A stretch of DNA of 7,443 nucleotides, taken from positions 1 to 7,443 of the forward strand of contig CAIVKT010000295.1 in NCBI GenBank assembly GCA_903906615.1, read 5' to 3'. Shown piece by piece: positions 1 through 4,138 of the stretch. A model generated the notes under the pieces. It was not told where the DNA came from, ran no database searches, and was given only the letters and a program-made list of their open reading frames with translations. Each line of letters begins with the position of its first letter. The first letter of the stretch is position 1. The translations under genes and the position numbers were made by a program. This DNA is from an uncultured Bacteroidota bacterium. GTDB lineage: Bacteria > Bacteroidota > Bacteroidia > Chitinophagales > Chitinophagaceae.

Positions 1-176
1 ACGAATGGACACCTTTTTTACGGGCTTTAAAAAAAGTAAAACATACAGTGCTTGGATATACCGATGACGAAGCTCTGGCGACGGGGCCTAAAATTGATGA
101 TGCCGCCAACTATTACCTCGGCACAGCAGCCTTGCTGGAAATGCTGAAAAAATACCGGCAGCACATCGATCAATAG
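1..176 (+). CDS. C-terminal part of an unrecognised protein, 5' end outside the window
   Basis: An open frame runs from the window edge (first full codon at 3) to TAG at 174-176 and gives 57 residues, beginning EWTPFLRALKKV and ending LLEMLKKYRQHIDQ. The frame has no stop and the composition is protein-like: a short beta-like stretch (HTVLGYT), an acidic loop (DDEAL), then a probable alpha helix (AANYYLGTAALLEMLKKY). No internal start suits the reading, so the gene is 5'-truncated by the window. I do not recognise the family. Its end faces the tail-tube gene across a 21-bp palindrome. Confidence 0.7.
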   Translation, partial: EWTPFLRALKKVKHTVLGYTDDEALATGPKIDDAANYYLGTAALLEMLKKYRQHIDQ

Positions 177-195
177 CCATATATAGCCAATTTTT

Positions 196-216
196 AACAG
201 GGGAGACTCCCCTGTT
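196..216. terminator. 21-bp palindrome between convergent genes, probable bidirectional terminator
   Basis: AACAGGGGAG and CTCCCCTGTT form perfect 10-bp arms around a single A. It sits in the 44-bp gap between two converging genes (ends at 176 and 221), the usual place for a shared terminator. The U-tract is weak: TTT follows on the + strand, and the five Ts at 191-195 lie on the wrong side for both directions. It ends four bases before the stop codon of the minus-strand gene. Placement and symmetry are seen; terminator function is inferred. Confidence 0.6.
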
Positions 217-220
217 TCAA

Positions 221-685
221 TCACACATTACGGGTATAATAATTATAAGCGAACTCAATAGTTTCGATCGCGATCATATTATCCTGCTTTTTAAGGTCTG
301 AGATACTCCATTTTACCGGGTATGCGTTTATGAACGACCAGCCCATCATTTTATCTCCATTTTTATTTAATAATGATAACGTAAGTGTCTTAATAACAAT
401 CGATTGTGATAAATCAGCCTCTAATGAGCTTACAAACCATTTTGCCAGTGCGGAATCACCGGGTACTATACCATGTTTCAAAATAAGGTTGGGGAATTTT
501 ACCCATCCGGGCAATTTGTGCTTAAACCTGTTTTCTCCGCCTTCCTGTATTTCCTCCTCATCGGGGCGCATAGAAATACCTGAAGCCTCCTGGAAGCTTG
601 CTTGTTCTGTGTCCCGAGCCCCGTTCATAGATAACGAGAAATAGAACCCGGCCTGTGGTAGATTATCTTGCGATGTGGCAGGCAT
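221..685 (-). CDS. Phage / contractile-injection tail tube protein, T4 gp19 family
   Basis: 154 residues, close to the usual length of inner-tube subunits such as Afp1/Afp5 and Pvc tube proteins. Family hallmarks in order: an N-terminal strand GFYFSLSMNG (13-22); FQEASGI (31-37), the 'vsGl' strand; EGGENRFKHKLPG (48-60), the family signature; FPNLILKHGI (64-73); a helix with AKWF (81-84); SLLNKNGDKMMGWSFINAYPVKW (104-126); and the closing strand AIETIEFAYNYY (139-150). Such subunits stack as hexameric rings to form the tube that a contracting sheath drives through a membrane. The domain is complete, so the gene need not be a remnant. The frame also allows a TTG start at 691; I chose ATG at 685 because it gives the normal N-terminus. 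No sheath, spike, baseplate or ATPase gene is in this window, so whether it belongs to a nearby cluster, a prophage or stands alone is open. Confidence 0.88.
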   Translation of the reverse strand: MPATSQDNLPQAGFYFSLSMNGARDTEQASFQEASGISMRPDEEEIQEGGENRFKHKLPGWVKFPNLILKHGIVPGDSALAKWFVSSLEADLSQSIVIKTLTLSLLNKNGDKMMGWSFINAYPVKWSISDLKKQDNMIAIETIEFAYNYYTRNV

Positions 686-720
686 TGGCAAATTTTTTCA
701 TAAATATAGAGAATCTTCGT

Positions 721-735
721 AGGGTATACTACCCT
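721..735. promoter_or_regulatory. Inverted repeat in the divergent region upstream of the tube gene
   Basis: AGGGTA-tac-TACCCT is a perfect 6-bp inverted repeat with a 3-nt centre, 36-50 bases upstream of the tube protein ATG. It lies in the 165-bp gap between the divergent tube gene and the small gene at 851. It could be an operator or a leader hairpin. I found no convincing TTTG/TAnnTTTG promoter next to it; TATATTTA on the minus strand (708 to 701) is a one-mismatch -7 candidate without a -33 partner. Confidence 0.3.
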
Positions 736-850
736 TCCATCCTTATTCAAAAAAATGTATTCAAAGGATCAGGACCACACCCCGGCTTCGCACGGCGCAG
801 TTTTTATGCAATAAACACAACGAGCTAACCCCACACATAAAACATCCGAA

Positions 851-1108
851 ATGAATAAAGGAAAAGACCTGGACACCCTGCAAGGCACATGGGCCAGCGA
901 AGCCGGACAAATAACCATAACAGGCGAGCAAGCCACCACAGAAAAGTGTTCCATGGCGCTGATGTGGCGTGCCGACCGACAGCAATGGGAACTCGGGACA
1001 AATCCCCTACCCGCTGCAATAAATATAAATACCACAGATTCAATAACAGTAACCTGGCCACAATACGGCGATGCACCGGAGAAAAAGGTGGCTTACTATA
1101 AGGGTTGA
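851..1108 (+). CDS. Small unknown protein, predicted beta-rich, cytoplasmic
   Basis: 85 residues from ATG at 851; an in-frame stop at 812-814 with no other ATG between fixes the start. It has no signal peptide or membrane segment. Visible are GTW (12-14), alternating strand-like segments ITITG (21-25) and SITVTW (64-69), four Trp (14, 39, 46, 69), and the ending KKVAYYKG. The LxGTW opening followed by short strands resembles small lipocalin-like or DUF beta-sandwich proteins, but I cannot name a family. Codon use is like that of the osmC gene in this window, and the overlapping minus-strand frames give Trp/Cys/Arg-rich nonsense, so this is the likelier coding frame. It is divergent from the tube gene, 165 bp away, which allows but does not prove a functional link. 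Confidence 0.6.
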   Translation: MNKGKDLDTLQGTWASEAGQITITGEQATTEKCSMALMWRADRQQWELGTNPLPAAININTTDSITVTWPQYGDAPEKKVAYYKG

Positions 1109-1181
1109 TGCTATTACCTGCCCTACGCGAGGTACCATTGCATGTCCGAACAAACTAATTGTAATGCCTACCCAACGTGAG

Positions 1182-1210
1182 GTTGTTGGTCACAAAATAA
1201 GACTAACAAC
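1182..1210. repeat. Imperfect stem-loop between converging genes
   Basis: GTTGTTGGT (1182-1190) pairs with ACTAACAAC (1202-1210) apart from one G-T position, across an 11-nt loop. It lies in the 150-bp gap between the ends of the small + gene (1108) and hicA (1259), where a terminator would be expected. Neither strand has a following U-tract, so function is uncertain. Confidence 0.3.
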
Positions 1211-1258
1211 GGCGAAGATAGCATCAGGAACAATAAATGATTGCAGATTTGCAAGCCC

Positions 1259-1504
1259 TCAAAAATTCTTTATCTCCTGTTCAAACTCTGCTTTAGAGAT
1301 ACCTAAAGTTTTGAGATTGGTATGAATGTGAAATTGGGGAACATCTTTATCTTTTGTTCTCACGGTAATGCACCTGGTAAGTTGTTTAGAATGGCCTTCC
1401 GGATAGTTGTAATGGTCGTGCGAAGCAGAGGTTCTGATGTAGATCAGTCCCCTACTCTCCAACCATTTAATGAATTTGTTGATGGGTATTTGCTTTATGC
1501 CCAT
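1259..1504 (-). CDS. hicA: HicA-type toxin (putative mRNA interferase)
   Basis: 81 residues. It shows the HicA dsRBD-like layout: FIKWLESRGLIYIRTSASHDHYNYP (11-35), where His29 sits at the conserved catalytic position of the 'GSHHHY' motif, followed by strand CITVRTK (45-51) and PQFHIHTNLKTLGISKAEF (56-74), equivalent to the family's closing 'nkelkpGtLrsIlkqagis.eeF'. HicA toxins cleave mRNA and block translation. It lies 9 bp after the stop of the upstream hicB-like gene and ends in ATT TTT TGA-type sequence near a weak stem-loop. The order antitoxin then toxin is the reverse of E. coli hicAB but common elsewhere. The motif preceding His29 reads S-A-S rather than the usual G-S, so activity should not be assumed. 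Confidence 0.8.
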   Translation of the reverse strand: MGIKQIPINKFIKWLESRGLIYIRTSASHDHYNYPEGHSKQLTRCITVRTKDKDVPQFHIHTNLKTLGISKAEFEQEIKNF

Positions 1505-1513
1505 GGTAAGAAT

Positions 1514-1864
1514 TTAAGCTGCCGGTACAGGTATCCTGAATTGTTCGTTGAATTGCTGCCTCAGCATACCAGCCGGTATATTCAGGTCTATTTTTTGCGG
1601 CGGGTTTGCCTTGCCGCTGTTTATCTGCATTTCCCAGCCATGTGCCCGCAGGTCTTGTTCAAGAGTACCCATTTTTGTACCATCTTCAAGGTAAGATCGT
1701 ACCAAGTCATCAAAGGCATCCTTTACATCGCTTATATTATCGCCATAGGTGGAAAGGTCGAGCGCAGGGCAGTAGGCTATATAGCTGTCCTCTTCCTGTA
1801 ATACAAGCACCCCAAGCTGCACATCAATAAAATCACCGTCCAACTTTTTAATTACGTTCGCCAT
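1514..1864 (-). CDS. hicB: HicB-type antitoxin
   Basis: 116 residues. The N-terminal half carries the partial RNase H fold of HicB antitoxins: LGVLVLQEEDSYIAYCPALDLSTYGDNI (17-44), then helix SDVKDAFDDLVRSYLE (45-60). This half normally masks the active site of HicA. The C-terminal tail KIDLNIPAGMLRQQFNEQF (91-109) looks like the strand and first helix of a ribbon-helix-helix domain, but the second helix is missing or very short, so the DNA-binding part is degenerate or unusual. It is the first gene of the pair and directly precedes hicA. A good Bacteroidota promoter with an overlapping palindrome lies upstream, consistent with the autoregulation known for hic loci. Confidence 0.82.
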   Translation of the reverse strand: MANVIKKLDGDFIDVQLGVLVLQEEDSYIAYCPALDLSTYGDNISDVKDAFDDLVRSYLEDGTKMGTLEQDLRAHGWEMQINSGKANPPQKIDLNIPAGMLRQQFNEQFRIPVPAA

Positions 1865-1880
1865 TCTCGGTCAATTATTA

Positions 1881-1911
1881 CAAACTTACAAATAATATTT
1901 GTGTACACAAA
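1881..1911 (-). promoter_or_regulatory. hicBA promoter with overlapping 14-bp palindromic operator
   Basis: On the minus strand TTTG (1911 to 1908), a 19-bp spacer, and TAAGTTTG (1888 to 1881) match exactly the Bacteroidota primary-sigma consensus TTTG / TAnnTTTG. The -7 box ends 16 bases before the hicB ATG, leaving a very short leader. TTTGTGTACACAAA (1898-1911) is a perfect 14-bp palindrome covering the -33 box and the upstream half of the spacer, where bound protein would block RNA polymerase. The sequences are seen; binding by HicB or HicAB is inferred. Confidence 0.7.
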
Positions 1912-1922
1912 AGTTGTTCCTT

Positions 1923-1982
1923 GCAGGTTGCAATCTGCACCTCGCATCGGGCAGTTCAAACTATCAATAAAACAAACCACCC
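1923..1982 (+). repeat. 60-bp direct repeat, copy A (REP-like hairpin at its left end)
   Basis: Aligns without gaps to 2190-2249 at 49 of 60 positions by eye, and 40 of 46 over 1937-1982. The first 16 bases, GCAGGTT-GC-AATCTGC, are an imperfect hairpin. A conserved core follows, including CGGGCAGTTCA and TATCAATAAAACAAA. Such hairpin-led, interspersed repeats resemble REP elements in Bacteroidota intergenic DNA. Confidence 0.7.
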
Positions 1983-2002
1983 AGAGGACGAAGCTTAGCT
2001 AT

Positions 2003-2055
2003 GCGCCAAAACGGCGGCCGTGCGTTGGCTCCGAGCGTGGAGCGATTTTTGGCGC
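2003..2055. repeat. Nested stem-loop with 9-bp outer and 5-bp inner stem
   Basis: GCGCCAAAA (2003-2011) pairs perfectly with TTTTGGCGC (2047-2055). Inside, GCTCC (2028-2032) pairs with GGAGC (2039-2043). Together they could fold as a branched or cruciform structure. It lies directly before another strong hairpin, between the two copies of the 60-bp repeat. Confidence 0.55.
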
Positions 2056-2069
2056 CGGCACTTTCTTTG

Positions 2070-2101
2070 GTACTTTCTTTTTGCTGAAGAAAAGAAAGTA
2101 C
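2070..2101. repeat. Perfect 12-bp stem-loop
   Basis: GTACTTTCTTTT (2070-2081) and AAAAGAAAGTAC (2090-2101) are exact reverse complements around an 8-nt loop, TGCTGAAG. An extra CTTTCTTTGG precedes it at 2061-2070, partly repeating the left arm. From memory, very similar 'CTTTCTTTGGTACTTTCTTTT' hairpins recur in intergenic DNA of many Bacteroidota, so this is probably an interspersed element; it could also act as an RNA hairpin or terminator on either strand. Confidence 0.65.
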
Positions 2102-2189
2102 ACCCGCGAGGATGAGGTAACACCATATAGTATCTGTAACTCGTTGTTCCCTGATATTCCGACAGCGTGCATCAGGAACTATAGATAAA

Positions 2190-2249
2190 GCGGATTTGAA
2201 TCCGCACCTTGCGCCGGGCAGTTCACATTATCAATAAAACAAAACACCC
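2190..2249 (+). repeat. 60-bp direct repeat, copy B
   Basis: Second copy of the repeat, 267 bp downstream of copy A in the same orientation. Its left end, GCGGATT-TG-AATCCGC (2190-2205), is a perfect 7-bp hairpin. Relative to copy A, one arm pair changed from A-T to G-C type on both sides (A1925/T1936 to G2192/C2203), so pairing is kept while the sequence differs. Similarity stops sharply at 2250. Confidence 0.7.
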
Positions 2250-2334
2250 CATAGATTTTTCGTCTTGGCTCGTATTACTTTCTTCACGACCTTTGTGCCA
2301 TCAAAGTGTATTTTCTACACCTTATTTTCGCGGT

Positions 2335-2369
2335 CTTTGCGAAACCTTTGCGACTTTGCGACTTTGCGT
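2335..2369 (+). repeat. CTTTGCGA short tandem repeat
   Basis: CTTTGCGA occurs at 2335, 2346 and 2354, followed by CTTTGCGT at 2362. The last three are in exact 8-bp register and the first is offset by AAC. Related degenerate forms (CCTTTGTG at 2290) precede it. CTTTGCG/CTTAGCG-type repeats are common in Bacteroidota intergenic DNA. Confidence 0.7.
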
Positions 2370-2494
2370 TAGCATGTAACCACCAGGGCACTTAACTGGA
2401 AATAGAAGTTTTATTAACCTTTTCAGGTAGTTAGGTTGTATCAAACAGTGAGTAAATTTCATGCTTTCAGGAAGATGTGAAAAAAAAAATCCTC

Positions 2495-2523
2495 TGTCCC
2501 AAATGGGACATCCAATGGGACAT
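2495..2523. promoter_or_regulatory. GGGACA operator-like cluster
   Basis: TGTCCC-AAAT-GGGACA (2495-2510) is a perfect inverted repeat with a 4-nt centre. It overlaps ATGGGACAT at 2503-2511, which is repeated at 2515-2523, 12 bp (just over one helical turn) away. A third ATGGGACAT followed by TTGGGACT lies at 2615-2630. Spacing on one face of the helix and palindromy suggest a protein-binding site. The only gene-like target nearby is the 34-codon ORF at 2569. The binding protein is unknown. Confidence 0.4.
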
Positions 2524-2568
2524 TTGAAAAATTAAATACGGCCAAAACCATTGCCCACACTCACTAAC

Positions 2569-2673
2569 ATGAAAAATACCAAAGTGAGTTATCCACAAAA
2601 AAAAGTAAAAGCGCATGGGACATTGGGACTTCTTGCAGCTATTGGGCTAGTTGCAAAGGTTCGGGAGATTTAG
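2569..2673 (+). CDS. Possible 34-residue protein with a basic N-terminus and one hydrophobic segment
   Basis: ATG at 2569 to TAG at 2671. The product starts MKNTKVSYPQKKVKAHG and continues with a hydrophobic run GTLGLLAAIGLVA (17-29) and a charged end KVREI. A basic head with one short hydrophobic helix is what small membrane-acting peptides look like, including some toxins, but also arises by chance in AT-rich DNA. The hydrophobic run is short (13 residues) for a full membrane span. The GGGACA cluster lies 46-74 bases upstream, the third ATGGGACAT copy is inside the ORF, and a consensus DnaA box coincides with codons 7-10. No clear TTTG/TAnnTTTG promoter or recognised family supports it. Confidence 0.25.
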   Translation: MKNTKVSYPQKKVKAHGTLGLLAAIGLVAKVREI

Positions 2674-2744
2674 TTCGATATAAATGATTTTTCAATTGCC
2701 TCACTGATATGGTTCTCCGTTGCACTGCGAAATGACGGCTACTA

Positions 2745-2798
2745 TTGGACTTGGTTTTTGGAGATTGGATTTTGAACATTGGACAGTGGATTTCTTGG
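2745..2798 (+). repeat. TTGGA-rich degenerate simple-sequence stretch
   Basis: TTGGA or TTGGAC/T occurs at 2745, 2758, 2765 and 2779, with TTGG at 2751 and 2795 and GTGGAT between. Spacing is irregular, so this is a degenerate repeat, not a tandem array. It ends about 15 bp before the stop codon of the barrel-like gene and may form its 3' untranslated region. Confidence 0.5.
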
Positions 2799-2812
2799 GG
2801 CATTAGCCACTC

Positions 2813-3628
2813 CTACCACCTCTTCCCTACCTGCACACCAATGAACAGATCTACGAAATAGGGCGTGGGAGATTCGTTGGCCATGAGCTGTATTGGGGTG
2901 GTATAGTATTCTACATTCACGCCGGTCTCTACACCGATCACATTCTTGCGGTTGGCCGAGAAGTCGAAATGCAGCGCTGATTTGAAATGGAAGCCGGGAA
3001 CGAATTTAATTTCGCTCAGCCCCTTGCTGAAACCCGCGCTGCCTTCTATAACGCCCTGGTTCAGGAAGTCTACCTTGGTGTTATCGGTGTACTTGATGGC
3101 TGTGGGGTCGCTGTATACATTGAGGTAGTAAGGCTTTTCCATGCCCAGCGCAGCGCCGATCACATTCACCCAGTGTATAGATACTGTGCCGGGATCCGGC
3201 TTGCCTACCAGTAGTTTGCGGTAGCCGTAGCCCAGTTTCAGCGCGTAAAAATTATTGACCTTGCCGTAGATGTAAGTATTAGTACCACTTCCATTGTCAG
3301 CAGTGGTCTTGTATTCTTTAGGGTCTTTTTTTTCGGTAAATTCTACCTGGTAGATGAGCACATTATGGAACATGTCTATATGCTTCATATCCTTGGTCTT
3401 GGCCTTGCCAATATCCGAGTATACGCTCCAGCCGTTGGTATTCAGCCGCCCGCCTATGCTCACTTCGTGTGTGATAGGCTTGGGGCCTTTGGGCTTTACA
3501 TAACCGTGTATGGTGCTTTTGTTCTTTATAGTATCCGTTGCGTAGGCTACTTTCTGCTGGGCACAGGCGTGGTTTACTGCGCCGAAAACGGCTGCGAGTA
3601 ATACTGCTGTTTTGATAGTGTTGCCCAT
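2813..3628 (-). CDS. Secreted outer-membrane beta-barrel-like protein, function unknown
   Basis: 271 residues. The N-terminus MGNTIKTAVLLAAVFGAVNHACAQ is a signal peptide with likely cleavage after Ala23 (ACA|Q); it has no lipobox. The mature part is rich in alternating amphipathic strands: HEVSIGGRLNTNGWSVYSDIG (54-74), VLIYQVEFTEKK, NNFYALKLGYGYRKLL, GVIEGSAGFSKGL, SALHFDFSA, KNVIGVETGVNVEYYT, and the last strand YFVDLFIGVQVGKRW, ending in Trp as outer-membrane barrel proteins typically do. About ten strands suggest a small barrel. It probably lies in the outer membrane; the ligand or role is unknown. It is divergent from osmC with a 99-bp gap, and its 3' side opens into the repeat region. 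I found no consensus promoter for it. Confidence 0.8.
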   Translation of the reverse strand: MGNTIKTAVLLAAVFGAVNHACAQQKVAYATDTIKNKSTIHGYVKPKGPKPITHEVSIGGRLNTNGWSVYSDIGKAKTKDMKHIDMFHNVLIYQVEFTEKKDPKEYKTTADNGSGTNTYIYGKVNNFYALKLGYGYRKLLVGKPDPGTVSIHWVNVIGAALGMEKPYYLNVYSDPTAIKYTDNTKVDFLNQGVIEGSAGFSKGLSEIKFVPGFHFKSALHFDFSANRKNVIGVETGVNVEYYTTPIQLMANESPTPYFVDLFIGVQVGKRW

Positions 3629-3680
3629 ATCTAAATAAAAGAATGTAAGTTACGGAAAATATCGATATAGATAATTACTA

Positions 3681-3713
3681 TTTGCACTTACAACCGCATA
3701 CTCCGTAAATTTA
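3681..3713 (+). promoter_or_regulatory. Probable osmC promoter
   Basis: TTTG (3681-3684), a 21-bp spacer and TAAATTTA (3706-3713) fit the Bacteroidota TTTG / TAnnTTTG pattern with one mismatch in the last base of the -7 box. The box ends 14 bases before the osmC ATG. A 10-bp palindrome, ATATCGATAT (3659-3668), lies just upstream in the shared divergent region. Function is inferred from position and similarity. Confidence 0.45.
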
Positions 3714-3727
3714 ACAAAAATATTGCC

Positions 3728-4138
3728 ATGACAGCAGAAGTAATATACACCGGGCAGCTACGCACCAGAGCCGAACATTTACAATCCGGCACAGTGATAG
3801 AAACAGATGCCCCTACCGACAACAAGGGCAAGGGCGAGCGCTTCTCCCCCACCGATCTTGTGGCCACGGCGCTGGCCTCGTGCATACTTACCACGCTGGC
3901 CATAGCCGAGAGTACGCACGATATAAACATAGACGGGGCAACTGCCGAGGTGCAGAAAATAATGGCATCAGACCCGCGCCGCATAGGCGAGATAGTGGTG
4001 ACCATCAGTTTCCCCAGCAGCGGCCCTTATACCGATAAAGAGAAGACCAAAATAGAGCATATAGCCAATACCTGCCCGGTGCATCGCAGTCTGGCAGCAG
4101 ATTGTGTGCGCACCATCAATTTTAATTGGCCTTTATAA
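3728..4138 (+). CDS. OsmC/Ohr family protein (putative thiol-dependent peroxide reductase)
   Basis: 136 residues, the usual size for small OsmC-like proteins. The two redox cysteines are present: Cys52 in SPTDLVATALASCILTTLAIAE (40-61) and Cys116 in ANTCPVHRSL (113-122). The N-terminal beta part contains the conserved 'G..i..DaP...GG.g..fsPtdL' pattern as GTVIETDAPTDNKGKGERFSPTDL. Family members reduce organic or inorganic hydroperoxides with this Cys pair and act in the cytoplasm as dimers. It is closer to the general OsmC/YhfA-like group than to Ohr, so substrate cannot be assigned. A third Cys (126) follows. Its 3' end overlaps the convergent DUF2851 gene by 17 bp. A TTTG/TAAATTTA promoter lies directly upstream. 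Confidence 0.9.
   Translation: MTAEVIYTGQLRTRAEHLQSGTVIETDAPTDNKGKGERFSPTDLVATALASCILTTLAIAESTHDINIDGATAEVQKIMASDPRRIGEIVVTISFPSSGPYTDKEKTKIEHIANTCPVHRSLAADCVRTINFNWPL

Larger units (their letters stand above)
1912..2812. other. Long repeat-rich region without a long gene
   Basis: Between the hicBA promoter and the stop of the barrel-like gene there is no plausible ORF of 60 codons or more. A 95-codon + frame at 1901-2188 begins at GTG inside the hic operator and runs through stem-loops, so it is not believable. The stretch holds a direct-repeat pair with small hairpins, two large stem-loops, a CTTTGCGA tandem, a GGGACA cluster, an A10 run (2480-2489), a consensus DnaA box and a TTGGA-rich tail. 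'Repeat-rich' is direct; origin by mobile-element decay is inference. Confidence 0.7.

Noticed and set aside
686..691. TTG start at 691 for the tube protein
   Set aside because: ATG two codons later (685) is a better start and gives the usual short N-terminus of tube proteins.
761..1076. Three minus-strand frames opposite the small gene at 851
   Set aside because: Their products are rich in Cys, Trp and Arg with no recognisable domain. The + frame has normal composition and codon use.
1117..1183. Imperfect 17-bp direct repeat (1117-1133 and 1167-1183)
   Set aside because: Only 14 of 17 bases match and the spacing is single; too weak to call an attachment or target-site duplication.
1322..1801. 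159-codon + strand frame antisense to hicBA
   Set aside because: It lies fully over the minus-strand hicB and hicA frames, which show family motifs. Its translation is Cys/His/Tyr-rich without a domain.
1901..2188. 95-codon + strand frame
   Set aside because: It starts with GTG inside the hic operator and crosses a direct repeat and two stem-loops. The product is low-complexity Arg/Lys/Thr/Phe sequence typical of translated repeats.
2615..2640. Sigma-54 promoter suggested by TTGGGAC then TTGC
   Set aside because: GG and GC are 7-8 bases apart instead of the required 10.
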